From contig JAMAHW010000038.1 of the NCBI GenBank assembly GCA_023627715.1, positions 186,001-250,000 on the forward strand: DNA of 64,000 bases. Reading direction: 5' to 3'. Both the position numbers and the translations under genes were made by a program. Position 1 is the stretch's first letter. Each line of letters opens with the position of its first letter. Origin of the DNA: Periconia sp. R9002. Lineage: Eukaryota > Ascomycota > Dothideomycetes > Pleosporales > Periconiaceae. Of the stretch, positions 12,001 to 24,606 are shown in pieces. The notes beneath the pieces were generated by a model. That model was not told the DNA's origin and made no database searches. It worked only from the letters and a program-made list of their open reading frames with translations.

Positions 12001-12490
12001 TGTCCTTCCTCTTTTCCACAAACCATATGAAGAAATTTCCCGAAAATGCATCTCCACCACACCTTGGCCCACTTTGCAGGTAGAAGCATGAGGCACACGA
12101 GGATGCACACACCCACATATGTTATGATTGGTGCCATTGTACAGACAGGATCTATATATATAGATATATCAAGAACTTACACACCCAGCTGAGGTGCTAG
12201 TTTAGGCATGTGAAGTTCCAAACTTCAATCCCCCTGATAAGAAAACACTCAAGAGGCAAAAAAACCAACAAGGTGGATTTAACTGTTACATGAACCATCA
12301 ATATCAACACCATGTCATGCCGTAAGAGCTCAGAACTACAAGCCTGGGAGAAGATCACAGAAATACATTGTTCAATCAATCAGATCTCAAAGATATCCAC
12401 TTCCAATGTAGATCAATGTAGCTGTGTATCGAGACTGGAACGGATATGCGCTTATTCCAATAGTTACGCGAAACGTCCACAAGCAAACAC

Positions 12491-12506
12491 ACGTACATAT
12501 GTACGT
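12491..12506. repeat. 16-bp perfect palindrome
   Basis: ACGTACATATGTACGT is its own reverse complement. It sits in the gene-poor tract within a wider CA/TG/TA-rich stretch; significance unknown. Confidence 0.6.
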
Positions 12507-15002
12507 ACATAACAAAATGCAGTGCAATACCGCGTGTGGAGAGTGATACACATACACCACTTCGCATTTGAGCTGTGGCTGAAAGATTGTTTGTTCAAGG
12601 CTTGTGCCGGTGCAAAGCGAAGCAAGGAAGGTAAACATAATAAATGGGGGGATGGATGGATGCATCGCATTGATCCTGATACACACATACCTATACGCGT
12701 GCACATACGCACGCAACGCTACCTAGTTGCTGCGACCAACCGACCGTGCTATGTTTTTTTCAACGTATGGGACTGTAGAATGGACACCGGAGCGTATCAT
12801 TTGCCTCCCCCCCTCCTTCTGGTCCTTCTCCTTCCCCAAACATGGAGGTTTGATTAGTTTGCCCCTCTGTGTGTACACTGCTAGTGCTGTAACGACCTGC
12901 TTCTATTTTTATTAGCACGACCCGGGATAGCCAGATACGGACGTATGTCTATCTTTAGGAAAGAAAAGAGGAAAAACATAAAAATAATCATTTTGAAAAT
13001 CGGTATCGCTGTTGTATTTCTCTCCGTCATACCTACGTGCGCTTCGATCCAAACGTGACACGAGTGAAACCTATCCGTACGTAGATAGATGAAAAGGTAC
13101 ATTCCTTCCCAAAACATCTACCGTGCAGATACACAACCAAGAAATAATGCACCCACCGTCCCAAAATCCCTAAAAAATGATTGGAAACGAGAGAAAAAGG
13201 AAACATGCGAGAGAAACCCCTTGGCGGGAGATTTGCATGGAAAAGGAGAGACAAAAAACGCCACTACAGATCCTCTATGTGATCGCGGCGCATGAGAAAT
13301 AGTCTGCTCTGTTACTTGTGCGAGAGGCACAGTGGTACGGTAGCAGTGGTCGCACGCGTATGCACACCCACATCATCTGGAGATACCGGAGTATGGCGGT
13401 AGGGGCACATAGCAGCTATATATGCCGTGTAATAGTGGAAAAAATAAGGGACCGCGCTAAGATTGATGGTTACTTGTGCGTGGATGGTGCTACGGTGCTA
13501 GATACCTTTGGGAACTAGACACATACTAGATGTAATATGTGTGTGAGTGTGCATGATATGCGTGCAACGCCGAAGGGAGAAAAAGGAAGGAAAGAAGAGG
13601 GAAAATTGAGAAGCTTCCGCCCCCCCTTTCCCCGCTCGAGGGAAGGTAAACTCGGGAAGGAAAGCGATGGTGTAAGCCCAATGAATCGTACGCACAGGCT
13701 GAACCATTCCTGTTTTGTGCCCAGGCGCAGATGACGGAAGGGGTGGTGTGTGAGTGTTCCAAGTGTAAGGTGTCGGCACTGGGCGCACAGAGGGAAAAAA
13801 GCAAAAGTGGCGTTTCGTTCCGTTACTTCACCTCGTGCAGCTATTGCATGGGTGGGGGGAAGAGGCGAAAAGTGAGGAGATTTCTCTCGGAAGCGGCACG
13901 TTTTGTTTTGCTTATTCTTCGGACCCAAACTGATGATGATGTTGGTGTCGCCCGGGCGTGTAGCTGGTGAGCCGTAAAAGGATATGCTCTGATAGCTTGC
14001 TTGAGGATATTGAAATCCCTAGACACCATGAAGTGCCAACTATGTAATTACTCCTTGTTCGGTATGCCGACGCCACCTGCAACGCCTGTAAGCTGAAATA
14101 CTACAAGGAGAGCCTTGCGAAGGTTGCCTCTCTCGCTCTCATCTTTAATGTCCGAATATGAGAAACGTATGCGTGGCAGGATATTACACTGAAACATCTC
14201 ACATACAGGAGCCGAGCAAGCTGTGTAGCGTTCCTTCAACACAGTAATCGCCGAAAATTTGGTATCATGCCTGCAGTGTATATTGGGAACGTGCTTTCAG
14301 AACGACCGTGCTGGTCCTTAACGGAGGCAAGAACGGGTAGAAGCACGATCTTGAACAAACAGCCGTAGCGAATAATCTCTCGCGGTAGTGTCTTGGTCCC
14401 TTTGTCATGATGCAAATCGATTGATAGGATCAGCTTCTTGCCAATTGGACTGAAGGTGGGTATTGATTATCGGTGGTTGAGAGCGCATGTGATGTTGTTG
14501 GATAACAGAGTGCGCAGAGCTTTCTATGCTAGTCCATTTGGTGTGCGAAAGGCGGAACGGCTGGTATATTTGTGATACTGAGAGGTTTTTTTTTCGAGGG
14601 CAAAAAAAGAAGCACTAGAAAAGAAACCATGAGGTTTCTCAAGAGAATCCTGAGGGCTTTCGAGTCCGTGCTGGGGGGGATCGAGCTAGTGGAAGGGCAA
14701 CATATTATAAGCCCAAGACCCCAGATGATAAGTAGTTGCCCAACTCACCACGATCCATACAATTTGACATCGGTTTAACATCCGATGATGGAATCCTGAG
14801 CAAAGTTAGGAGGAAGGCGACCGAGCTCTCACCCAAACATATACCCTGCAATGATGCCCTTCGGACCATGACGCACAAGCATTTCAGCCACCACGATCCA
14901 CCGTTTCCGACTCCTTCGAGGCCCGCGCATCAGTTCCACCTCACCTCAGCCTCACCAAAAGCAAAATTCCGCCAAGCCAGGCGGAAGCGGGGAGTTCCCG
15001 CA

Positions 15003-15064
15003 GTACGTACACTAAAACCTTACGCACCCCGTAAATCCCAGAGCCCGATCGGCCTTTCTTTCAG
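15003..15064 (+). other. Probable 5' UTR intron
   Basis: The donor GTACGT and a pyrimidine-rich acceptor TTTCTTTCAG are 62 bases apart and lie 34 bases before the ATG at 15098. Frames across the junction do not join into a longer N-terminus, so I read it as a leader intron of the following gene. Confidence 0.45.
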
Positions 15065-15097
15065 AGTCGATCTGGTGCTTAGACGGTGAGGTTGACG

Positions 15098-15685
15098 ATG
15101 AGCATTCGGATAAACGCCACAGTCAGCGAAGCCCGAGCGGCTTCGGGGCATTCAAAGGAACAGTGGGATCGCTTTTATGTGAGTAGCCGAGGACGTGAAG
15201 GAAAATATTGTTTAGCTAACTAGACAAGTTCATCACGAAAGACGAAGCCAAACAGCTCTCGGAAGCGCATCCCGACTGGACCAGATGGATTCTCATACCT
15301 GCAAACGAAAAGGAATTAATGCTGCAACGAATAAACGGTCGATTGATAGCAGAAGGGATACCGGCGGTGGAGATGATAATTTTGAAATGGAGAGTGTCAC
15401 AGCTCTTGAGGGACATTCAAAGGAAATACGGTACGTTGTGTGCGGCCAGCCTTCCATTGTGTCCTTGTTTTCGGTTAGATCCCTCGGACTGCAGGTGTGG
15501 AAGCTAATTATATGGATTGCATAGCCGAAGGAAGTATGATTTCAGGGATGGGAGGGTCAAGTACCGGTGGACAAAACCAAGTCCAAACGCAAGCCGAAGG
15601 CAGCACGCAGCAATCGCAAAGCCCTCAACGACCCGATTCTTCACCGAGCGACGCGCGAATGTATGACCCGATACGAGACGTATAA
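15098..15685 (+). CDS. Small conserved-looking hypothetical protein (147 aa)
   Basis: Three exons, 15098-15178, 15229-15430 and 15525-15685, joined with phases 0 and 1; intron 1 has a GCTAAC branch point 10 bases before its AG, intron 2 ends GCATAG. The middle exon encodes a compact helical segment with PDWTRW, LIPANEKELML, GIPAVEM and LKWRVSQLLRDIQ, spaced like a small amphipathic-helix domain; the last exon is a low-complexity Gly/Ser/Gln/Pro tail ending RMYDPIRDV. No catalytic or metal-binding pattern is visible and I do not recognise the family. The regular charge pattern and good splice signals argue for a real gene. Confidence 0.6.
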
Positions 15686-16927
15686 AGAACAAGGAAATGA
15701 GGGCATTTCGGGAGGAATATCTGCAATTGAGCTCGCTTGATCAGAATCGCGAGTTGTGCGTGCTGAAGTTGTACTCATGTCGCACGTCAGGCCCATAGAT
15801 GGGGACTGAGAGATGGAGACAGGCTTCAAGTAGCCGCAGGCAGCTGAAGACGAGTGCAATTAGATTACGGGTGTACCCATTCCCATCCGGCGCCAAATGA
15901 AACCTCGCCGTGGCCGGTCGAACGGATAGCGAATGGTCATAAACACGGCGTGCGGGATGGTCCCCAGAGTGTACCACGTCTGGCGGTTAGGATATGGCTG
16001 GTTGGCTACACGGCGCTGGAAGTCCGTCAGGATGGAGTATGGAAAAGGCTTCAACGTGTAGCTGAAGCCTGAGGCACAGAGTCAACTCTATGAATTGCAA
16101 GCATCATTGAACCATCAACCCATGGATTCTCCACTTCATCCATGTACTGCATGTTTTTCTGCATTCTGGTGTCCTTCCCAACGTGGCGCTCGTTTCTGTT
16201 TTCGGAACATTGACTTTGAGAGATGGCTGGTTTCCCAGGCGAGACGTTGACCGGAAAAATGAAGATGGAAGCAATCAAACCACGGGAAAAGGCCAAAAGC
16301 AAGGTAAATGTACGTATGAGTGAGGCTGGAGGAAGTGAAGTCGGGGGAAGCTGTGTCGAACTGCGGAAGCTAACAGATTAGCTCTTGCCTATCCCAGTCG
16401 CCTACCAGATTGTGCCCCCCCAGCCCTCGATCCCCACCCTCCTCGGGTTTGGAATGGGTTCGCGTCGGATATCGCGCTTAGCACGTCTAAGAACTCAAAT
16501 TCCCCGGTGGTATCACGCACGAGACGTATTCCATCGGACTTCAACTATGCAACTTCACTGGACCAATGCCTTGCCATGCCAAAGCTCGTCATGTCCATGT
16601 ATCACTCCCACACTGTGAACAAAACAGAGTGAAGCGGTAGACCCATTGTATCTCTAGCCAAGTTGAGACGTTTCATTAAATCCTCCCCACATCCCGAGGA
16701 CACCACATTTACCTTTCATGCAATACAAACAACCTCAAACGCATCCGACCCGTCGCCGAAAACACTGTCACTAGCGATCAATACTGAACTGTCTGTTTTG
16801 GTGGACCTCGTAGTCCTGGTATCATTTGCCACATTTCAAGTTATCCAGATGCCTGTACCGTCATGAAAGAGCCATTAATGGCCCCAATGCTCATCAATCG
16901 TATATGGGCATGACCATTGTATGCCGT
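15686..16927. other. Intergenic with unassigned coding-like fragments
   Basis: No complete gene is supported. Two fragments deserve note. On the minus strand about 16064-15865 reads a tryptophan/tyrosine/phenylalanine-containing 65-residue stretch (FSYTLKPFPYSILTDF, then YPFDRPRRGFIWRRMG) with a possible acceptor just upstream and a donor GTACAC at its end, but no start codon could be joined. On the plus strand ATG 16223 opens a 27-codon lysine-rich exon ending at a GTAAAT donor (16304), possibly joined to an exon starting near 16380. They overlap no other gene. Confidence 0.4.
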
Positions 16928-17788
16928 CTATCCTTGCATGCCAAATCCAGGTTCAATGCCCGCTTGCTTCAGTGCTTTTGCTTTTCGCGAATCCAAATCC
17001 TTCTTCTCTGCCCTCTGTGCCGCTGCCAGTGCTCGAACCTCCTTCTCTGATGAAATCTTTACGCCCTTGGGTTCGTCTTCGCGGTCAAGGTCTACCGTGG
17101 CGCAGATGGTAACGTTTTCACCGCGTACTGTCATGAGCCCTGGAAGTTTCACATCAGCTATCAGCCACTTGGGAATCGTTGGATCATCGTTTGCTTCGGG
17201 GTTGCGAGCTGCTATGCGCTCACAGCATTCCGTGAGCACGAGGTTGGCTATATCAGTCAGCGCGTGTCTACGGTGCGTCCGATGTTTGAGCCATACCAAA
17301 TTGGTCGTACGAGCGGAGAATTCCGATATATTCTTTTTCGTCGCGGAGTAGGACGTCGACCTTCTCTGTCCGAACGTTAGTTACCATTCGCTATCAAGAT
17401 ATATGTATGTGCGCGTACTGTCCACCATGTCTAAAAGCATAGATGACGTCAAGAAGGCTTGTGGTGGAAGATCGACAGGTAATATGGGCTGGGGCGCTTC
17501 TCTTGCACCACCAAGTGCATTTGGAGCGAATTGTTGCTGTTGCGGTTGTGGGGGGGTGGCATTGTAGACGCCGCCGTAACCTGTACCAGACTTGTCAGCA
17601 CAAAAGTCTTCACCCAAGACAAGCTTTCTGCTCCTACCAATTGACTGCGGGGGGTTGCTTGGAGCTTCAACAATAGGTTCTGGCTGCGCTTGCTCCTGCA
17701 TTGAGCGTTGTAGCATCTGGTTGAAGCTCATGTTCATGTTTGGTAGAGCTCCTGCGGGGCCACCGCGAGGAGAATGCGGGTAGGCCAT
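16928..17788 (-). CDS. LSM1: LSM1, cytoplasmic Sm-like protein of the Lsm1-7 ring
   Basis: Subunit that distinguishes the Lsm1-7/Pat1 complex, which binds 3' ends of deadenylated mRNA and promotes decapping in P-bodies. Exons 17788-17638, 17580-17419, 17365-17297 and 17247-16928 give 233 residues. Sm1 motif: FLTSSMLLDMVDKKVDVLL, then RDEKEYIGILRSYDQFANLVL; Sm2 follows as MTVRGENVTICATVDLD. The first intron (17637-17581, 57 bases, GCTGAC branch point) is a multiple of three without a stop, so retention would only insert 19 residues. The N-terminus carries a proline/glutamine-rich extension (QPQQQQ) and the C-terminus a long charged tail, common in fungal LSM1. It is read away from the SDR gene on the other strand. 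Confidence 0.93.
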
Positions 17789-18774
17789 GATCGGTGTCGT
17801 TTTTTTGCGATGTGTCGTGGATGTTGTGGTAGAGCAAGGGAAACTATCTGGAACAAGAAGTTGGCCGCAACGGAGTCACCATGGCGATCCGGGAAATGTT
17901 AGCCTGCCTTTACCTCGACCGATGGGTGCTCTGTCCCTCGAGACAATTGTCATAGATGCTTAGTCAGTTCTTACATAAGTTACCGATCTAATCCCTGCAA
18001 TCATCATCAACGCCTATCTAGGTAAAGTCTCGAGAAGAACAGCACCACCAAGTTGATTACAAATTGGTATAGACACAAAGGATTTCTCTCTCCTACTCGT
18101 ATGCATGTACTGATTTGGACGGTATCATACGTTATCCACTAGAGAATGTTGAACGAGCGAACAAATCAGAAATCTGCCCTAAATTGCAAAGTACTAACCC
18201 TATCATCCTATCTGTATGGACTTCCAGCTTACCAATGTTTTGCTTTACCTTTTTTGGGATGCCTAATCCGTTTGCGGGCGAATAAACAACTGCACTTGAG
18301 ATTGTTGGTTCTTTTGTTACCTCAATCACCGTACGGAATAGCACTGAAGCACTACCGAGCTACCCCTGCCCAGACAAAAAGGATGATGCATAGACATGTG
18401 GGATTCAACTATGCTGGGCTGATATGAATTGCCCGTGAAATGAACTATGGGGGATGTTAGTCGCGATAACAAGTAATCAGATTATAGCGAACGTCCTTGG
18501 CTAGGGACGTGCACACGAGGGGGTAATATTTATCGGAAATTCTACATGCGATTTGCTAGCGAGAATATAGGCAATAGGATACGTGGTTTCGGAATCAACT
18601 ACAATTTCGTCCGGAGACTTGCAACTTTTTCGGACCAATGCAGAATATGCGAGCTATGCGAGCTCTTCGAAGTTTACTATAAAGCAGGCCGGAAAACGGG
18701 AAGCGATCGGAACACAGGTTGCAACATACCATTCCCCACCACGGTCTTCCATATTATTGCATTTTGCTTTCAAC
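17789..18774. promoter_or_regulatory. Divergent promoter region LSM1 / SDR
   Basis: 986 bases between divergent starts. The frame of the SDR gene runs open upstream to 18583, but ATG 18775 is preferred because the preceding part has no SDR features. No RNA gene seen. Confidence 0.45.
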
Positions 18775-19856
18775 ATGTCGGTGCTTTTGACTATGTTCAA
18801 GATGAGGTGGCTGAAGCAGCCAAAGCCCCTCGAGGGAACATCGTTCCAGGGCAAGACCGTTATTGTGACAGGCGCAACATCTGGAATCGGTCTCGAAGCC
18901 GTAGTCAAATTCGCTGCTTTGGGAGCTAGCAAGGTCATCCTGACTGCGCGAGATATGAAGAAGGGTGACTCGACCAAGGCCGCCATTGAGGACCGCCTGG
19001 GCAAAAAAGGTCAACTGGAGGTCTGGCAACTTGACATGAACTCATACGATAGCATCGTCGCGTTTGCGAAGAAAGCAGAAGCCTTGGAAACCCTGGACGT
19101 CGTCATCCTGAACGCGGGTGTCCACAAAGCCAAATACGAACCGTCTGCCCATGGATGGGAAGAAGACCTCCAGGTCAACACGCTATCGACCACTCTTCTG
19201 GCTATTCTGCTCTTGCCCAAGCTCCAAGCATCCAGTAAATTGACAAAAAGACCTGGTAATTTGGAATTTGTCAACTCTGGCTTTCACCAAAACGCGATAC
19301 TGCCCCCAAAGGCAAAGCAATCCAACAACATTGTGAAATTCTACAACAAGCCGGAGAACTTCGTCGAGCATGATCAATACAGCTTCAGCAAGCTCTTTCT
19401 CAGGCATGCTGCTACGGTTCTCTCGAGCAAGGTGTTGCCTACACATGTTATTATCACCTCCATTTGTGTACGTATCTTGAACATTCGCGAGAGATTACGA
19501 TTCCATTCTTTTCTGACATGTTAGCTGACTTTGTATAGCCTGGAGGAATTGTGACGAATCTTGCTCGCGACCATCAATTTCCTGGCATATCAGCCGTCTG
19601 GTTCATTGCGGGACTGTTGTTTTTCAATCAGCCAGATATAGGAGCGAATGTAATCTTGACAGGCACAGCGCAGGGCGAAAAATCTCACGGGGGATTCTGG
19701 AACCAAGACAAACTACAGCCTTTGGGACCAAGTCTTAGAGGAGAAGATAACGCGAAGCTGGGTGATCAGATTTGGCATGAAATCGTGGAAATCCTGGCTA
19801 AAGAGGTGAAAGGTGCAGACGTAATGGCAGTATTGAAGAGGCTAGATTTGAGTTGA
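18775..19856 (+). CDS. Short-chain dehydrogenase/reductase
   Basis: Exons 18775-19467 and 19539-19856, 336 residues. Classical SDR with the NAD(P) motif TGATSGIG, the NAG structural motif in ILNAGVH, a catalytic Ser in FVNSGFH and the YSFSK catalytic pair (YxxxK); PGG follows after the intron, the normal position of the cofactor-binding PG motif. An Arg right after the second strand (LTARDMKK) suggests NADP(H). The closest functional group is the retinol dehydrogenase/WW-oxidoreductase-like clade often found in fungal secondary metabolism, but the substrate cannot be read from sequence. A short hydrophobic start (MSVLLTMFKMRW) may associate it with membrane. Confidence 0.92.
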
Positions 19857-20144
19857 AGCTCTATTTCCCATCAGCAAAATCAGGTGTTAGTCAATAGGTA
19901 GCTATATTTAAGTCATGTTGTGAGTTATTACTAGATCCGCATATTCTGCACGTAATGACGCCCGACCCGTTTAGTCTCGGTGTGTATGACGTTGTCGTAA
20001 GCGGGAACATCAAGTTTCGCATGCTGTGTGGTCATGGCACTTGCTCAATCCCATCCACTCACAGAGGCCTATTCCCTATTCTGCCGGATTCTCTGCCTAC
20101 ATAATTCCTTACATACATAGCTCCACGAGCATCCACCTACCTGG
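19857..20144. other. Short intergenic
   Basis: 3' flank of the SDR gene and leader of the App1-like gene; nothing else seen. Confidence 0.5.
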
Positions 20145-23100
20145 ATGCCCAAACCCCATTTTCGCAAACCCTCGTCCGGCCGCGGGACATCATCATTCCT
20201 ACGTTATCTCATCTCACTCCGCACCACCCAGCGAGCCCGCGCTCACCTGTCCAAACTCCGCCTCGAGACCCTTCCCTCGCTTAAGCATCGTGCGCAGTCT
20301 CGCATATACAAATATATCTTATACCGGCAAGCCCGCAAGCTGCAAAGGAAGCCTGGTGTGATCCAGAAACTGCGTGGCAGCACCCGGAAGCTTCTAGGCG
20401 GCAGCAGCTATCTTGATCATGAAGTTCGGATCCGACGGCAGAGGCTGACGCAGGACTCACACATTGGCGAGCACAAGGGAAAAGCGATGAGCTACCAGGA
20501 AAGCTATACACCACGAGAGCCTGGTGCCAGAAGAAGGAAGCTCGCGGGGTATCTGAAAGCAGCAAATGAATTGCGCCAGACATATCAGCAGCAATATGCT
20601 CCAAACTGGTCCAGAGGCGAATCATCTTATGACTATGGGGATGACACTCCAGGGGAATTTCAGGACGCTGCCGTCGTGCGTAGCGGTGCGGAAGAGATGA
20701 TACTTTTCCCCAGCTACGCTCGTAAACACGTCAAAAGAAAGGTACGTTCATTGTAATACACCCATACGCGCATTTCTAACATATTGAAGCCAGAAGCAGA
20801 ACCCGGCACCATACAAGAAGTTCCGGGCGATGGTCGAGATGCGAGAGACTCAGCAGGAGCAGGCGACGCAGAATTTTGGAACCAGCAGTGGAATGACTAC
20901 GAGGACGATAATGCAATTGTAGACGTTGATGTACGTGGTTGGATATACTCTCCACACAAGGGACAAATGTCTAGGAAGCAAAGATTGTTCATTGGTCTTG
21001 CACGGCAACTCGTCGGAATTCAGGCTCCACCCGCCGGTGCCCAATCCTCCAATGCTTCTGAGAGTTCTTGGGGCAGTCGAGATCCAAGTCCGGGGTATCA
21101 AGATCAGGCGCAAATACGACAAGCACAGCGTGATGAACAAATCACCCAAAAGGAAGCTGAAGAGATATTACGGAAGGGTGAAAGGGAGGCAGAGGCGGCA
21201 GCGAAAGGAGCATACAGCGAGAGACCCAATTCTCATGACACGGACAATGCATCAGAGTACCGTACCGATAGTACGGGCAATCCACGAGTTCGCGAACTTT
21301 CCAAGAGTCCCTCCCAGAGCTCTCTTAGGAGTTCAACAATTGCAAAGCGTGCATCGTGGAATCAACCTGCAGATATGAGTCCGGCTGAACTCACTGAGGC
21401 CAACGCGCGTCTCATGGCGAGATTACGACATTTCCTAGCCATACCCATGGCCAACACGCCAATCAGCGTATTTTTCTACAACGATGAGATTTCGAAACAG
21501 CGCACTATCTACACTAACCCCTCTGGCCATTTCAACATCACAGCAGCGTTAGACTTTATACCCACACACGTCCGTGTACTCGCTTCCGACAGATTGTCGG
21601 CAACGGAAGAAGTCGTTGTCACAAAGTCTGTCGGCATCAGTGTAATAAGCGACATTGATGATACAATCAAGCATTCTGCTATCAGTAGTGGCGCTCGCGA
21701 GATCTTTCGAAATGCCTTTATCCGCAATTTAGAAGACCTGACTATTGATGGCGTTAAGGAATGGTACAATAGAATGGCAGAGTTAGGCGTCACTTTCCAC
21801 TATGTCTCTAATTCTCCCTGGCAGCTATTTCCTGTCATCTCTAAATACTTCTCACTTGCGGGATTGCCACCAGGCTCATTTCACTTAAAACAGTATAGCG
21901 GTATGCTACAGGGTATTTTCGAGCCTGTGGCAGAACGAAAGAAGGGTACCCTGGACAAAATCGCCCGTGATTTTCCAGAACGAAAATTCATTCTCATCGG
22001 AGATAGCGGTGAAGCAGATCTTGAAGTATACACAGATTTTGTTTTGGAAAATCCAGGGCGAGTCGTTGCGGTTTTCATTCGAGACGTGACCACGACCGAA
22101 AGTAGCGGCTTCTTCGATCCCTCGGTTGGACCTATGGCAGCTGGCCAGTCTGCACCTCCTTCAAAACATGGAAATGGCACTTCCACTACGCAGCAAGCGG
22201 CTGATGATAACGACCCTGAACTCAGAGCCGCCATTGCAGCTTCACTGCGAGACATGGAAAAAACTGACCGTACCCGGCCTAAATCAATATTCCCTCAGCT
22301 CGACGAAGACCACCCTAGTAGGCGACCTGGTTTACCGGCACGAGAGACTCAATCCACATCAGAGCCTTCATTTGCGGCGGGCGATCTAATAGACCTCTCG
22401 CCCGAAGAGAAGGTCACAGCACCCACGATCAGACGTGTCAATACCGACACAAGTCCTGTCTTGAACGGCCCGCGAACCTCAGTCTCTAGCACGAGAACTG
22501 CACCACTTCCACCCAAGAAACCTATTTCACTCAGGACTACTTCTGGTGATGATGCTTCTCAATCATCGCCTTCCAAAGCCCCACCTCCACCCAAACCTCG
22601 GAAACCAGCTTCCTATGCACAACCAAATCCTCCCTCGCAACAGACTGTATCAAATCAACCCTCGATGAAACCCCCCTTACCAGCCAAGCCTGACTTTGCG
22701 AATCAACAATCCTATGCTGGTATGGCCCGTGAAAAGCTTAGCTCGGTTTACAACAGCCTGCCGTCTACGTCTTCTTATCTGAGTTCTCACAATGCATCTG
22801 CTGAGAACGGCGATAATAAGAAACAAGCGCCACCACCACCTCCACCGCGCCGCGGTGTCACTTCTTACCCTGTCCAAGCAGCTTCTTACGTGGGCACAAA
22901 GGCAAACAGTGCTTGGCAGCATGCACCACCAATCCCATACCGCAGTCGGCCGCCTACACAAGCGCAGCCCTTCTCTACGACCTCGAATCAGCAGGCGTTC
23001 AAGCGTAGTAATACCAATTCATCACTGAGTACGAATGGTGGCTACGGGGACAATGGGCCAGTCTTGAGTAAAAAAGAACAGCTTTGGAGGGAAAGATGGG

Positions 23101-23255
23101 CGCGCGCGGAGCGAGTGCTTGGTGAACAAGGGGTGGCTCTAAAAATCTGGAGAGTAGGGGGTGATGCTATGGAAGAAGCGGAAAAGCTTATTAAACAGCA
23201 TGCAGAAGAGGATGGGAACGATGCCGACATAAAAAACGGGCGAGGTCGTGGGTAG
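20145..23255 (+). CDS. APP1: App1-type phosphatidate phosphatase (actin patch protein)
   Basis: Mg-dependent phosphatidate phosphatase of the HAD-like App1 family, which in yeast acts at cortical actin patches and endocytic sites. Exons 20145-20741 and 20790-23255, 1020 residues. The catalytic motif SDIDDTIK (DxDxT, about residue 487) is intact, followed by SSGAREIFRN, the VSNSPWQLFPVI segment and IGDSGEADLEVY, the second aspartate cluster. The C-terminal 350 residues are disordered and proline-rich with several PxxP-type runs (APPPPKPRKPA, APPPPPPRR), consistent with SH3-domain partners such as actin-patch proteins. The N-terminus has a short basic helix-rich region as in other fungal orthologues. 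All key residues are present. Confidence 0.92.
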
Positions 23256-23614
23256 TTTTGGTATTGGATTCTGCAATGAACAATATTCCTTGTGATCGAT
23301 GGAAACATTCCAAGATCCATTACATTCTTCGCAACATTCCAAACATTACAACACATAGGTTCAATTTTTTTGTACATATGAATCAACGCATGTAAACATT
23401 AGGGAAGTGGTCGTGTGAGATGGTGGCTTAAGTAATAGGAAGCTTCTGATTGGTCAGTTGTCAGACAGCCAGTTGAGCCGCAAAAAGTTGCTTTGTAATG
23501 CATTTTAGACGTCATTCTAGTCTCAAGAACGATTCACATTTCGCCTTCGCAATCCCCATAGTGAGAGTCTCCAACCGATACACCTTTTTTGGATTCGCCG
23601 TGCCCCGTATCGTC
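23256..23614. other. Intergenic
   Basis: 3' flank of APP1 and promoter of NFU1. The NFU1 frame also has an in-frame ATG at 23498 that would lengthen the N-terminus by 39 residues. Confidence 0.45.
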
Positions 23615-24606
23615 ATGTCACACAGTTCCATGTCTCAATCAACCCTAAAAACACTCTCTCGAGCCCTACCGGCCCTCCGTACAAGTGCTCCGAGAGTTGC
23701 CAGGCGCTGCCTTCACCAGAAATCAAATGCCATCACAGTGTCGCCGCTTCAACACAGAGTACGGCCCTCGCAATGGAGATCAGCTATACAAACGAATCGC
23801 ATGCCCCTAGGGCGACGCACTATGTTTATTCAAACCGACCAGGAATCAACGCCAAATCCAGACGTACGCTTCCTCATCCGGATATTTCTCTCGACCACAA
23901 CTAACAACCCCAGGCCCTTAAATTCAAGCCCAATCAACGAGTCCTTCCGGAAGGAATCTCTTCTCTTGAATACCTGACGCCGCGCTCCACCCTCGCACCT
24001 CCGCACCCGTCCCCGCTCGCCGCGGCCCTCCTCAACATCGACGGTGTAACCTCCGTCTTCTTCGGTCAAGACTACATCACAATAACGAAAGACAGCGCCA
24101 CGCCTTGGGCGCACATCAACCCAGAAGTCTTCGCCCTCATCAGCGAATACATGACGTCGGGCCAACCCATTGTCAACACCGTCTCAGACTCCAACAACGA
24201 GCGCGGCCAGGAAGGCGCGGAGGTCGACTCGCTCGCATACGACGAAAACGACAGCGAAGTCGTCGGTATGATCAAGGAGCTCCTCGAGACCCGTGTGCGC
24301 CCTGCGATTCAGGAAGACGGCGGCGATATCGATTTCCGCGGCTTCGTGGACGGCCAGGTGCTGTTGAAGCTGCGGGGTGCATGTCGCACGTGTGACAGCA
24401 GTACCGTCACGTTGAAGAATGGCATCGAGAGTATGTTGATGCATTATATTGAAGAGGTCAAGGGAGTGCAGCAAGTCATGGATCAAGAGGAGGAGGTTGC
24501 TATACAGGAGTTTGCCAAGTTTGAGGAGAAGTTGCGCCAACAGAAGGGTCCTGCGGCTACGGCTTCGACGGCTGGGAAGGGAAGCCTGGATTATGCTGAA
24601 GGGTGA
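23615..24606 (+). CDS. NFU1: NFU1, mitochondrial iron-sulfur cluster scaffold
   Basis: Late-acting [4Fe-4S] carrier serving lipoate synthase and respiratory enzymes in the mitochondrial matrix. Exons 23615-23863 and 23914-24606, 313 residues. An arginine/serine-rich presequence (LSRALPALRTSAPRVARR) precedes the Nfu N-domain, which begins at the hallmark TPNPDALKF; the intron falls exactly after the second Pro-Asp. The C-terminal NifU domain contains RPAIQEDGGDI and the cluster-binding CRTC (about residues 239-242). A short acidic/lysine tail follows. Length and motifs are normal for the family. The start at 23615 is chosen because it begins a typical presequence; 23498 and 23630 are alternatives. 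Confidence 0.94.

Larger units (their letters stand above)
8999..15097. other. 6.1 kb gene-poor tract
   Basis: No frame here has a recognisable motif or a coherent exon series. It contains a G-run-rich 3' flank (9000-9210), several overlapping open frames of 100-150 codons on both strands at 10080-10530, 11160-12090 and 13500-13930 that look like composition effects (pyrimidine-rich, no conserved features), small palindromes, and at its right end the leader and a probable 5' UTR intron of the gene starting at 15098. A long non-coding RNA or an unrecognised fast-evolving gene remains possible. Confidence 0.5.

Noticed and set aside
11163..12091. Overlapping frames of 150-166 codons on both strands
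   Set aside because: Pyrimidine-rich low-complexity translation without domain or splice structure.
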